A DNA stretch of 34,400 nt from Marine Group II euryarchaeote MED-G33 (GCA_949538655.1 CATISE010000078.1:1-34400), one strand, 5' to 3'; positions 18,351-25,868 are shown, counted from the first letter of the stretch. Notes: generated by a model not told the origin, from the letters alone. Numbers and translations are program-made.

Positions 18351-19319
18351 ATGCTCGGGGGGCGAGGTGTACTGGCGGTCTTATTCACCACCATTTTTTT
18401 ACTCTCAACAGCCCCAATTATTGGCGCGCAGGAAGACGAACCGGCCTATGTTCGGGCCGAATCTTATTTGGTGGTTGTTCACGACAATGTTACGCATGAT
18501 TCCGGCGCCTATACCCAAGGTCTGGAGTTTTATCAAGGACGTTTGTTTGAATCCACGGGCAAGTATGGGGAATCAACACTTCGGGAAGTGAACCTTTCAA
18601 CAGGTGAAGTCATTCGTTCACTCAATCTATCTGGAGACGAATTCGGAGAAGGGATGACATTCGTTGGGGATGAGATTGTTCAACTGACTTGGAAGAATGG
18701 AACTGCATATCGCTACGACATGGATACGTTTGAGATCATTGCGAATTATTCCTATGCCGGTGAAGGCTGGGGGTTGGCCTATGATGGGCAGCACCTCATC
18801 ATGTCAGATGGTTCCGATGTGTTACAATTTCGAAACGCTTCTACATTTGAACTAGTGTCGACCCTAAATGTGACATTGAACAATCAATCTCTTAACCGTA
18901 TTAATGAACTTGAGATGGTCGGAGATCTATTGATGGCAAATATTTACCAAACCGATGAGATTGTCGCAATCGATCTGGTTTCCGGTGTGGTCGTCGAGCA
19001 TATCGATGCGAGTAATCTGAATTCCTCTGGTGGGGAGGTGCTGAATGGAATCGCCTTCGATTCGACAACACAATCCTTGTGGGTCACAGGGAAATATTGG
19101 CCGAAAATGTACAATATTACATTCACCGTTCCAGAACCAGAAATTCAGGATCCACCAGGTTCTGAAATCATCGAAGAGGAAATCATCACCTCAACGACTG
19201 TCAATTCAATATTTTCCGAGGCGATTCTATTCTCTCTGTTAACCCTCACAGTGATTCTATGGGCCATGAACTTGAAGGACGGCGGACCCAACCCACCGGA
19301 TAGGGGGCCTTCTGAGTGA
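18351..19319 (+). CDS. membrane-anchored glutaminyl-peptide cyclotransferase (plant/bacterial beta-propeller type)
   Basis: This 322-residue enzyme of the Glu_cyclase_2 family is predicted to turn N-terminal Gln of exported proteins into pyroglutamate. Family blocks occur in order: HDSGAYTQGLEFYQGRLFES, TGKYGESTLR, FGEGMTF, VQLTWKNG, EGWGLAYDG, IMSDGSD, NELEMV, ANIYQTDEIVAID, LNGIAFD and TGKYWPKMY. A signal peptide (LAVLFTTIFLLSTAPIIGAQ) and a C-terminal helix (AILFSLLTLTVILWAM) place it outside, tethered. The frame opens at GTG 18333, but the TATA position favours ATG 18351. It heads a plus-strand operon, overlapping the next gene by 4 bases (GTGA). Its divergent neighbour is a secreted protease. 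Confidence 0.9.
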   Translation: MLGGRGVLAVLFTTIFLLSTAPIIGAQEDEPAYVRAESYLVVVHDNVTHDSGAYTQGLEFYQGRLFESTGKYGESTLREVNLSTGEVIRSLNLSGDEFGEGMTFVGDEIVQLTWKNGTAYRYDMDTFEIIANYSYAGEGWGLAYDGQHLIMSDGSDVLQFRNASTFELVSTLNVTLNNQSLNRINELEMVGDLLMANIYQTDEIVAIDLVSGVVVEHIDASNLNSSGGEVLNGIAFDSTTQSLWVTGKYWPKMYNITFTVPEPEIQDPPGSEIIEEEIITSTTVNSIFSEAILFSLLTLTVILWAMNLKDGGPNPPDRGPSE

Positions 19320-20095
19320 GTGATGATGAAGACCTGGTTGTTCAGTTAAATCTCGATGAAGAAGTCGAAGCCGCCGCCCGCCTTGGTTCCCAAGAAGAGG
19401 CGCTTGAATGGTCTAGCAATGTAGCGGTTACTTTGATTGTTGTTGGTTCGTTGATGGGCCTTTGGTTCGGAGCGTTACTGTTTGCTGCGGATCCTCAAGA
19501 TGTGCTTGAAAACCCCCTATTTATCGATAATAATACTGCAACCGTAAGTGGTCAAATTTTGTCTGCAGTGGATCAGGGGAACCTTACTGGTGGAGATCCC
19601 ATTGAAGGCATTCAAGTGATCTTGTTGGATATCGAGGACAAGCCCACCCCCCACAGTGCCTATACCAATCGAGATGGGCGTTTTTCAATGACTGATGTTC
19701 CCAAAGAACAATCATTCATTCTCAAAGTTGCTCATTCTGGAAACCAAACCCTCCGAATCACATTCAACCCAGGTGACCAAGCAGATTTGTCATTGACCAT
19801 GACTCCTGGTGAAGGGGTTATCGAAGAGGATTTGCGACGCGACTCTCATCTCGAAGGGGCTGTATTACTCGCATCTGTAGTCGCATCACTGACGGTCATT
19901 TCAGCATTATTTGGCCTCGTTGGTGCGACTGAAGCCAGACGGGGCAAGCGTTACCGCAGAACTCAGTACCTTTGTGGACTTGCTCTATTTAGTCGGGGTG
20001 GTATTTTCATTGGACCCATGCTAATTTTGGCAGGGATGGGGATGCTTTCAGCGACAAAGCACCAGTTCGACGATATCGAAGAAGCCGAGGATTGA
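19316..20095 (+). CDS. membrane protein with carboxypeptidase-regulatory-like (beta-sandwich) domain
   Basis: This 259-residue protein starts at a GTG overlapping the previous TGA by 4 bases. An acidic cytoplasmic N terminus is followed by a transmembrane helix (VAVTLIVVGSLMGLWFGALLF, about 36-56). An outside beta-sandwich then reads VSGQIL...GIQVILLD...AYTNRDGRFSMTDVP, the hallmark of CarboxypepD_reg-like domains. At least two more helices (about 183-203 and 222-247) follow. The domain usually serves in adhesion or assembly, not catalysis. Its position between the cyclase and the kinase-like gene gives no clear pathway, so function is unknown. Confidence 0.7.
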   Translation: MSDDEDLVVQLNLDEEVEAAARLGSQEEALEWSSNVAVTLIVVGSLMGLWFGALLFAADPQDVLENPLFIDNNTATVSGQILSAVDQGNLTGGDPIEGIQVILLDIEDKPTPHSAYTNRDGRFSMTDVPKEQSFILKVAHSGNQTLRITFNPGDQADLSLTMTPGEGVIEEDLRRDSHLEGAVLLASVVASLTVISALFGLVGATEARRGKRYRRTQYLCGLALFSRGGIFIGPMLILAGMGMLSATKHQFDDIEEAED

Positions 20096-20104
20096 GGTGC
20101 GAAA

Positions 20105-21445
20105 ATGTACCTGATTACCGTTGAGGGTGGGGATGGTTCGGGCAAAGGTCTGGCCACAAAAATGATTGCTGAAATTTTACAGCAAGAATTCACATTTTCT
20201 GGTGTGGACGTTACCGCTGAACCACGTCGAGATGCCGAACTGGGGTTGCTGGCGGTTGAAGCAGTCCGCACAGGTGATGCAGGACCGACCAGAGAGGCCG
20301 TATATTTCGCAGCAGATCGTATGGACCACTCGCATACTTGGATTCGTCCAAGATTGGGGCAGGGTCGTGTGATTGTCAGTGAGCGAAATATCCACTCTTC
20401 TTTGGTCTACCAAGGGGTGGTAGGAGATCTCGGAATCGAGGAAGTCGCCCGCATGAACGCAGCTGCGATGATTCCAGATCTCTGCATCTGGGTCGATTGT
20501 GATCCAGGAGCAGCATTGCGTAGAATTGAACAAGATACACTTCGAATCACACTCGACAAGTCAGAATATTTTGAAACTGATGAGTATCAGAAAAAAATTC
20601 GTCAAGGGTACCATGATTTACTCGGTGGAACTGTTCCAATGCCCTCTCCATTCAACCGGGGGCGCGTAGTAGGGCCCATTGTCAATGATAGCACAAAGGG
20701 GGAGTTGCGGAAGAAATTGCAACTTGAAATCCGGCGATTTCTGCATGAACGTCCAAAGCCACTGAATGTTTCGACCGAAGAAGTCGACCTTCACATGCTG
20801 GGTCGGGCTTTGGTTTCTCAGCGAGGACAAACAACCCTGGATGTAGTCGAATCACGGCCTCCTCGTAGCAATTTGGATTGGCTAGATTCACGCAAACCTT
20901 GGGAAATTGTTCGCGACTCTACGAAGATCTATGTCGATGCCATTCAGGCGTCGGACACACCCTCACGTCTCGATGCACCTGCGGATCCTCTTAGCCATCC
21001 AGTGCTAGCCATCGTCGGGACTCTTTCTTTGCTCCCGAGCGTTGAGATTCATGAGTTGAGGACGTGGCTAGGCCCGGTCCGGATGGTAACGGAGAGGCAC
21101 ACACGTAGGATGGTGAAAATATTCCATGAACAATCTGGCTGGGTTAGGGTCTATCGCTCGCTGGTCGGTGGCGATGCTTCACGCTCTGAATTGCGTTCTG
21201 ACTGGCAGGCTTTCGGTCGAATTGGAATTGCACTGTGGCCACTCAAAGAAGCCCTTTCTGAATGGCGCAAGACACATCCAGGATCATCTTGGAAACATGC
21301 ACTCAGTGCATCATTGTCATCTGAACCAAACGCTGCACAATCATGCCTTTCTCGATTGGCCTTGCTGGGTTCTGGTAAGGCAGAAGTTCCACCCCCAAGC
21401 AACCGTGAAGAACTCATCACTTGGTGGCAAAATGGTGCTGTTTGA
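20105..21445 (+). CDS. thymidylate-kinase-like protein with long C-terminal extension
   Basis: This is a 446-residue protein; typical dTMP kinases have about 200-215. The N-terminal part is TMK-like: P-loop EGGDGSGKG (7-15), a TAEPRRD segment, then SERNIHSSLVYQG in place of the family DRYxxSxxAYQG, followed by a core strand (IPDLCIWVDCDP) and a region matching the LID. It would phosphorylate dTMP to dTDP if active. The usual Asp of the DR motif is Glu here. The C-terminal 230 or so residues are helical and basic-acidic with no domain I recognise; a repeated WEIV/WVRVYRS-like segment suggests a DNA- or protein-binding fold, but that is a guess. The start is set by GAGGTG at 20094-20099 on the previous stop. 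It abuts the convergent gene stop exactly. Confidence 0.75.
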   Translation: MYLITVEGGDGSGKGLATKMIAEILQQEFTFSGVDVTAEPRRDAELGLLAVEAVRTGDAGPTREAVYFAADRMDHSHTWIRPRLGQGRVIVSERNIHSSLVYQGVVGDLGIEEVARMNAAAMIPDLCIWVDCDPGAALRRIEQDTLRITLDKSEYFETDEYQKKIRQGYHDLLGGTVPMPSPFNRGRVVGPIVNDSTKGELRKKLQLEIRRFLHERPKPLNVSTEEVDLHMLGRALVSQRGQTTLDVVESRPPRSNLDWLDSRKPWEIVRDSTKIYVDAIQASDTPSRLDAPADPLSHPVLAIVGTLSLLPSVEIHELRTWLGPVRMVTERHTRRMVKIFHEQSGWVRVYRSLVGGDASRSELRSDWQAFGRIGIALWPLKEALSEWRKTHPGSSWKHALSASLSSEPNAAQSCLSRLALLGSGKAEVPPPSNREELITWWQNGAV

Positions 21446-22222
21446 TTATTCACTTTCATCTTGGGTGTTCACTGCAGCTGACAAACGGGCACCTGCTGGG
21501 AGGTGGACCTGAGATGCATCAAAACCGAATTTCTCAGGCCTTGATGACAAGCTTGCACACAAATACCATCCAATGATGAAGCCAAATGGGAGTCCGGTTA
21601 GGATACGCATTGGGTTGATTGATTCGTAGTCAGTGATGGCTTGGATGCCCCCATCCAGCACAACAGGTAAACAAAATAGTACACCCATTCCAAGCATGGC
21701 GGGCAATCGTCGATCTTTCATGTAGAGGGGGGCAATCATTGAATCGGGTAGGAGGGTTAGGAATGAGTCGCGTATGGTCCATCGATTCAGCCCACGTCTT
21801 GAAAACCACCAACTGCCCAGGGCGAGTCCGAAGAAAATACCAACATCACGGGTACACACTGGCATTTGGTTGCCATTGATTACCCAGGAACGTTCATGCT
21901 TTTGATGGCAATTCAAATCGCCAAAAGCATAGACGAATGCAAAGTATGGGTTGAGTTCTGACCAAGCAAAAGTCCCGCCATGGGCACTTTGGTTGTGCCC
22001 CATTTCACCACCCTCATGGTGATCTTGATTCCCCCATGATCCTTCGGATGTGTAATCCATCATATTGGCTCGACCCGACAGTTCGGGGACGGTGCCATGT
22101 GGCATCAAAATTGGAACTAGAAACATCGAGATACAGTAGAATGCAACGATTCGGAAAACCCATCGGCTGACCTTAATTTCACGGTCGCGACCACTCAACC
22201 CATTCCGATAGGGTGGCTCCAT
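21446..22222 (-). CDS. DUF2085-like polytopic membrane protein
   Basis: This 258-residue protein has an N-terminal helix (about 21-40), then a His-rich outside loop (HHEGGEMGHNQSAHGG, about 68-83) and the block NCHQKHERSWVINGNQMPVC (104-123). The latter is the signature of DUF2085 proteins (CHQ..ERS...G...PVC.R..G). Two to three helices follow. The conserved Cys and His could bind a metal or haem, but no activity is established for the family. The His-rich insertion between the first helix and the signature looks peculiar to this protein and might chelate metal. It is a single gene, convergent with the kinase-like gene and divergent from the Smr gene. Confidence 0.7.
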   Translation of the reverse strand: MEPPYRNGLSGRDREIKVSRWVFRIVAFYCISMFLVPILMPHGTVPELSGRANMMDYTSEGSWGNQDHHEGGEMGHNQSAHGGTFAWSELNPYFAFVYAFGDLNCHQKHERSWVINGNQMPVCTRDVGIFFGLALGSWWFSRRGLNRWTIRDSFLTLLPDSMIAPLYMKDRRLPAMLGMGVLFCLPVVLDGGIQAITDYESINPMRILTGLPFGFIIGWYLCASLSSRPEKFGFDASQVHLPAGARLSAAVNTQDESE

Positions 22223-22279
22223 GTTGGCTGGACTGCCAGTCGCATCTAATGTGCTTGCTGTTTCAATCTCTGCCGCCTC

Positions 22280-22287
22280 TTTGATAG
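22280..22287 (+). promoter_or_regulatory. weak TATA-like box of the Smr membrane gene
   Basis: TTTGATAG is centred 26-27 bases before the ATG at 22310, consistent with a leaderless transcript. It is a poor match to the consensus, and no Shine-Dalgarno precedes this ATG. Confidence 0.35.
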
Positions 22288-22309
22288 CCGGCGACGTGGC
22301 GGCACATAC

Positions 22310-23086
22310 ATGACCGAGTTGAGACCGAGGGACTTGTTCACTCTCTCGGGCGTCATGGGTCTTATGATTGGCACAATGTCCTTTTTCATGTATATCTTTG
22401 CAAATGGGATGGATGTTTCCAATCTTGATCGGGCCATGGAAATCGGCGGGGTTGTCGGCGGTTCAACCGCTCTGGTTTTCCTCAGTTACACATCAGTTCG
22501 CTATGTGGAGCGCAATCGAAAGTTGGCAACAGCCACCGTTGAAATCGACACACTCGATCGTTTGCAAATGCTACTTCACCCAATCGAAGAGGCTGCAGTA
22601 ACCCTTCCATGGGCGGATGAAAAGCCGTGGACTACCTCCAGTCATGTCCGGCGTGACCGCGGTGTTTTGAGTGTGGATTTACATGATTTGGACCTTAAAC
22701 AAGCGAGAGCGACCATAGAACTCATTATCGCTTCTCGAGATTGGCTCGGACGGATTCGAATTGTCACTGGCCGAGGATTGCATTCGGCGACAGTTCCGAA
22801 GATTAGACCGATGGCCATTGAAAGACTACGCCAGGTCACAAGTAGACTCAATTGGGAATTACTCATGAAGAAAGGATCGGTGACCCTTCGCCCAATTGGG
22901 GCAGCCCCAACCCTGACGAAGTGGTTTTTGAGATTCATTTTCTTGGGTAGCCCGATTACTGTTGCCTTCGCATTGGCTTTCCGTGACCTTGCTGGCGAGG
23001 GAGCGCATACGCAAGGGCTCCAAGTCGGGGTTGTGCTGGGGATTCTTTTGAGCGGTCTACTCGCATCCTACAGAGAGCGTCAGTGA
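22310..23086 (+). CDS. membrane-anchored Smr-domain protein
   Basis: This 258-residue protein has two N-terminal helices (about 10-32 and 44-62), a cytoplasmic middle, and two C-terminal helices (about 204-224 and 236-253). The middle (about 119-197) has the Smr layout: LSVDLHDLDLKQA at 120-132 (the DLHG-type motif, here DLHD), an alternating helix and strand, and RIVTGRGLHSATVPKIR at 150-166 (the H/TGKGxxS motif), then a final strand. Smr domains in MutS2, SmrB and SOT1-type proteins are nucleases or RNA/DNA binders that cut structured DNA or mRNA, often at stalled ribosomes. A version held at the membrane on both sides is unusual. The Smr assignment rests on motif reading only. Confidence 0.65.
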   Translation: MTELRPRDLFTLSGVMGLMIGTMSFFMYIFANGMDVSNLDRAMEIGGVVGGSTALVFLSYTSVRYVERNRKLATATVEIDTLDRLQMLLHPIEEAAVTLPWADEKPWTTSSHVRRDRGVLSVDLHDLDLKQARATIELIIASRDWLGRIRIVTGRGLHSATVPKIRPMAIERLRQVTSRLNWELLMKKGSVTLRPIGAAPTLTKWFLRFIFLGSPITVAFALAFRDLAGEGAHTQGLQVGVVLGILLSGLLASYRERQ

Positions 23087-23224
23087 CTATTCCCAAGTGG
23101 GGGCACCTTCACAGCACGCTTCCACAACATGGCCACAGCGTGGACATTCCATGTGTTGTCTCCGAGGGACAGCTCTCCCCTTGTATCCACAGTGGCAGGT
23201 AATCGTCTCACAATAGTCTGCCAT
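23087..23224 (-). CDS. 45-residue zinc-ribbon-like protein
   Basis: The minus-strand frame from ATG 23224 to TAG 23087-23089 encodes 45 residues with seven cysteines: C5, C10 and C12 (CHC), C27 and C30 (CPRCGH), C37 and C38. The CxC...CxxC arrangement plus a third cluster suggests a compact zinc-binding fold, as in small archaeal zinc-ribbon proteins that bind nucleic acid or polymerase. The stop is placed exactly next to the stop of the convergent Smr gene, which supports a real gene. It lies 30 bases downstream of tRNA-Glu on the same strand and might be co-transcribed with it. The function is unknown. Confidence 0.7.
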   Translation of the reverse strand: MADYCETITCHCGYKGRAVPRRQHMECPRCGHVVEACCEGAPTWE

Positions 23225-23254
23225 GCACAAGGCGTGTCATAGACGGTCGAAAAG

Positions 23255-23329
23255 TGCTCGTGCCGGAATTCGAATCCGGGTCAGCGGGATGAAAACCCAC
23301 CATGATGGGCCTGGCTACACCACACGAGC
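23255..23329 (-). tRNA. tRNA-Glu (anticodon TTC)
   Basis: Minus strand: acceptor GCTCGTG pairs with CACGAGC. Anticodon stem GTGGG/CCCGC (one G-T pair) encloses the loop TTTTCAT, giving anticodon TTC. The T arm is CCGGA-TTCGAAT-TCCGG and the variable loop is short. Discriminator A (23255) is followed by CTTTTC, so CCA is not encoded, unlike the tRNA-Ser in this window. There is no intron. It lies between the DedA-like gene and the zinc-ribbon gene, all on the minus strand, and no clear TATA box of its own was found. Confidence 0.93.
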
Positions 23330-23370
23330 GACAGACTTCGCGCAGTCAATCGGGTTGATGAGGGGTTCGG

Positions 23371-23982
23371 TCATTCTTCCTCATCAAGAAGTCCATCCCA
23401 CCACTTTTTGGCCGGTATGGAAATCACAATCAAGAGAATACTCAGTATGATCCAGACAATGGGGTTCGTGAGTGCATCGTACAGGCGATCACCCCAGAGT
23501 CCAATGGCGATGGCTTGGATGCCAAATCGTAGACCGCGACCCCATAAGCCAGCGATGATGAATCTTCGATAATCCATCTCGCCCATGCCGGCAACCCAAG
23601 CTAGGACTTTGTATGGGATTGGGGAAATTGCGGCGATGAAGATTCCAGCATCGCCATAACGAACAATCAGTTCATCCAATCTAGCAATATGGTTCGGTTT
23701 GATGTACCGGTCCGCCAAGGGGCGCCCTAATTTTTTACCAAACCACCATCCTACCATCGCCCCTGCTACACTGGTAAATGTGACCACGGACCAAATCAGG
23801 AAAATCATCACCGGGTTTCCTTGGTTGGCGATGAACATCGGTAGTGTGAGGACTTCTGGAGGGATTGGTTGTATGAATGACTCTGTGAAAGAAAGAACGG
23901 CCAGACCCGGCAAACCGAGACTGTCAGCCCAATTCACGAAGGAATCAATGGCCGACCAGAAACTGGGTGGGAGCAGGCCCAT
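23371..23982 (-). CDS. DedA/YqaA-type (VTT domain) membrane protein
   Basis: This 203-residue membrane protein of the VTT/SNARE-associated superfamily has the YqaA-like features: an N-terminal amphipathic start, ESFIQPIPPEVLTLPMF (re-entrant loop with the conserved Pro-Pro), then GAMVGWWFGKKLGRPL, and the second loop ISPIPYKVLAWVAGM with GxMxxxRF, then helices. DedA-family proteins are scramblase/flippase-like or proton-linked transporters involved in lipid and membrane homeostasis. The C terminus is DEEE. The gene may be transcribed on into tRNA-Glu and the small zinc protein. The exact substrate is unknown. Confidence 0.85.
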   Translation of the reverse strand: MGLLPPSFWSAIDSFVNWADSLGLPGLAVLSFTESFIQPIPPEVLTLPMFIANQGNPVMIFLIWSVVTFTSVAGAMVGWWFGKKLGRPLADRYIKPNHIARLDELIVRYGDAGIFIAAISPIPYKVLAWVAGMGEMDYRRFIIAGLWGRGLRFGIQAIAIGLWGDRLYDALTNPIVWIILSILLIVISIPAKKWWDGLLDEEE

Positions 23983-24071
23983 GTGTGCAAGGCGGGTGAT
24001 AGAAGGGATGACCCTTTCCCATCATCGACAGGTGCGGAAGGCTGATGTCACATCGATGCTGCCTTGCCGAC

Positions 24072-24527
24072 ATGGAGGTTCTCGATACGGCTGCATTACT
24101 CACCTGGCCGCTGGAGATGCTCATGCATGGGGTCTGCTCAGTCAGCCAATTGGATGAAGTTGAGCGATTATCACCTTCACGCCACCTCATGATTGAATCG
24201 CAGGGCCCTGATTTTCAATCACCCACTCCCGCTTCGCTTGAACTTGCAACCTTGGCCAGCCAAGAAACCGGTGATTTCAGCGGTCTATCCAATGTAGATC
24301 TAGATGTCCTGGCGCTGGCATTTTCAACCGGATTGACATTGGTTACAGATGATTACAGAATGCAAAATGTCTGCCAACACCGCGGACATCCTTGGCGTGG
24401 AGTCATCCAAGATGGTGTCCGGGAAGTTCGAACCCATGCTTTGGTCTGCAAGGGTTGTGGCGCAGTGCACAAGCAAGGTGAAAATTGTCCAGATTGTGGA
24501 TCAATACTCGAATTTAAGAGGGTCTAG
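24072..24527 (+). CDS. Nob1-type rRNA maturation endonuclease (PIN domain plus zinc ribbon)
   Basis: The protein has 151 residues from ATG 24072 (160 from ATG 24045). The shorter start is preferred since Nob1 proteins begin with a strand VLDT and here it is MEVLDTAALL. The PIN domain shows D5, SNVDLDVLALAFSTG and LVTDDYRMQNVC, giving the acidic residues that bind the catalytic metal. The C-terminal zinc ribbon has four cysteines, CKGCG and CPDCG (C126, C129, C139, C142). Nob1 cuts the 3' end of 16S rRNA during small-subunit maturation. Length is near the usual 150-165. A 10-bp inverted repeat lies just behind the stop. Confidence 0.88.
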   Translation: MEVLDTAALLTWPLEMLMHGVCSVSQLDEVERLSPSRHLMIESQGPDFQSPTPASLELATLASQETGDFSGLSNVDLDVLALAFSTGLTLVTDDYRMQNVCQHRGHPWRGVIQDGVREVRTHALVCKGCGAVHKQGENCPDCGSILEFKRV

Positions 24528-24531
24528 ATTC

Positions 24532-24557
24532 CAATTGGAAATTTAATTTTCCAATTG
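24532..24557. terminator. bidirectional terminator-like inverted repeat
   Basis: CAATTGGAAA, loop TTTAAT, TTTCCAATTG: a perfect 10-bp stem in a 31-base gap between the convergent nob1 and tatA genes. It is AT-rich, and both arms provide T-tracts in the outgoing direction (TTTAATTTT on one strand, AAATTAAA on the other). This fits transcription termination from both sides. Confidence 0.55.
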
Positions 24558-24558
24558 A

Positions 24559-24837
24559 TTATTCTGACATTTCGCCTTCAACTTCATCAGGTGTCTTTCC
24601 TTCTACATCAACCCCAGAATCTTCGGCTTTTTCCGTCAATTCTGCAGCCTCGGTACGGCCACCACGATCCAAATCTTCTTCAGTTGAATCCCCAGCATTC
24701 TTGACATCTGCCAAACCTTGGTGGAATTCACCCTTTGCTTGCCCCATCGCTCGAGCGAGTTTGGGCAACTCCTTCGCTCCGAATAGAATGAAGAAGGCCA
24801 CGAGTACGATTACAAGTTCCTGAGTACCGAATGCCAT
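24559..24837 (-). CDS. tatA: Sec-independent translocase subunit TatA
   Basis: This 92-residue protein is a pore-forming subunit of the twin-arginine export system, which carries folded proteins over the membrane. It has the TatA plan: short N terminus MAFGTQELV, one helix (IVLVAFFILFG), the FGAKELPKLAR hinge and the amphipathic helix, then an acidic unstructured tail rich in Glu and Asp. The frame continues 13 codons to ATG 24876, but ATG 24837 gives the family's usual start just before the helix. It lies downstream of the moaD-like gene on the same strand, so both may share one transcript. No TatC gene is in the window. Confidence 0.9.
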   Translation of the reverse strand: MAFGTQELVIVLVAFFILFGAKELPKLARAMGQAKGEFHQGLADVKNAGDSTEEDLDRGGRTEAAELTEKAEDSGVDVEGKTPDEVEGEMSE

Positions 24838-24888
24838 GTGCTTACCGAACCCTGCTGAGCGAGCCAGCCCATTCAAGATTGCGCATGA

Positions 24889-25116
24889 TTAACCGCCTGA
24901 AACCGGTGGAAGTAGAGCAATTTCAGAACCCACCTTCAATTGGGTGGAAATCGGCATAATTTCACCATCCATGGCCGTTTTTACGTAATCCGTGTCCACA
25001 CCAAGGTGATTTAGCAAGTCCTCAATGGAACTATTTTCTGGCATTTCAATTGTGAGTTCACTCGAATCGAATTTGTCGCGCAGTGGGCCGAAAAGAAGGA
25101 CTGTATGGGGATTCAT
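24889..25116 (-). CDS. MoaD/ThiS-family ubiquitin-like sulfur carrier
   Basis: This 75-residue beta-grasp protein has the MoaD-like start VLLFGPLRDKF, the central EDLLNHLG helix region, and LKVGSEIALLPPVSGG at the end. The C-terminal Gly-Gly is the residue pair adenylated by an E1-like enzyme and thiocarboxylated for molybdopterin or tRNA thiolation. In archaea related SAMP proteins are also ligated to other proteins. Which role applies cannot be told from sequence; the ALLPPVSGG ending is most like MoaD. It shares a TATA box with the divergent ABC gene and is probably leaderless. Confidence 0.88.
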   Translation of the reverse strand: MNPHTVLLFGPLRDKFDSSELTIEMPENSSIEDLLNHLGVDTDYVKTAMDGEIMPISTQLKVGSEIALLPPVSGG

Positions 25117-25140
25117 CTGGGGTTCGCTACAGCCGGAGTG

Positions 25141-25148
25141 TTATATCC
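25141..25148. promoter_or_regulatory. bidirectional TATA box between moaD-like and ABC genes
   Basis: TTATATCC is centred about 25-26 bases before the ATG of the ABC gene (25170) and about 28 bases before the ATG of the divergent moaD-like gene (25116), whose strand reads GGATATAA. The two start codons are only 53 bases apart with no Shine-Dalgarno on either side, so both transcripts are probably leaderless from one box. Confidence 0.6.
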
Positions 25149-25169
25149 CTGCTCCACCCACAGTAAGTC

Positions 25170-25868
25170 ATGACGACAGTACTCGAAGCGCTTGATTTGT
25201 GGAAGGTGTACGAAACAGGCTCAAACAGGGTGGAAGCTCTACGCAAAGTCAGCGTATCTCTGGAAGCCGGTGAAATGGTTGCTGTCATGGGTCCCAGTGG
25301 ATGTGGAAAGACAACACTTCTCAATTGCCTTTCTGGGTTGGATGAAATCACGGCAGGCGATGTTCTAATCCAAGACCAAGCATTGTCGCAGATGTCCGAT
25401 TATGACCTCACAGCACTACGTGGCTCACAGTTGGGATTCATTTTCCAATCATTCAATTTGCTACCCGTATTGACTGCAGTAGAAAATGTCGAACTCCCCT
25501 TGTTGATGGCTGGCTGCTCACCCCGTGAGGCACGTGAGCGAGCCTTGGCAGCATTGGAAGCGGTTGGTTTAGGGGAGCGAGATGGCCATTTACCATCGGA
25601 ATTGTCAGGTGGACAGCAGCAGCGTGTCACGATTGCCCGCTCTTTTGTTCATGACCCCGCGGTTATTTTCGCCGATGAAGCGACCGGAAACCTAGACTCT
25701 CAGACCAGTGATGAAATCATTGATTTATTGCTAAATTTGAATTCTGAAAGGGGTGTGACAATGATGCTTGTAACACACGATTCGGAGATTGCCGACCGCT
25801 GTTCCCGAGTGTTGGTCATGCAGGATGGTCGAATTGTGGAAGATCGGCGTACTGGAGAAGAGGAATAA
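25170..25868 (+). CDS. ABC transporter ATPase, MacB/LolD type
   Basis: This 232-residue ATPase has Walker A GPSGCGKTT, Q-loop FQSFNLLPVLTAVENVELPL (typical of the MacB/LolD/FtsE class, with the conserved Asn-Leu-Leu-Pro), signature LSGGQQQRV, Walker B VIFADEATGNLDS and switch His (LVTHD). The length is standard. It has a leaderless ATG supported by the TATA box. It is followed 11 bases later by the giant FtsX-type permease, so the pair forms a transport or mechanotransduction unit. The family moves lipoproteins, peptides or drugs out of the membrane or transmits force to envelope enzymes; the substrate here is unknown. Confidence 0.93.
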   Translation: MTTVLEALDLWKVYETGSNRVEALRKVSVSLEAGEMVAVMGPSGCGKTTLLNCLSGLDEITAGDVLIQDQALSQMSDYDLTALRGSQLGFIFQSFNLLPVLTAVENVELPLLMAGCSPREARERALAALEAVGLGERDGHLPSELSGGQQQRVTIARSFVHDPAVIFADEATGNLDSQTSDEIIDLLLNLNSERGVTMMLVTHDSEIADRCSRVLVMQDGRIVEDRRTGEEE

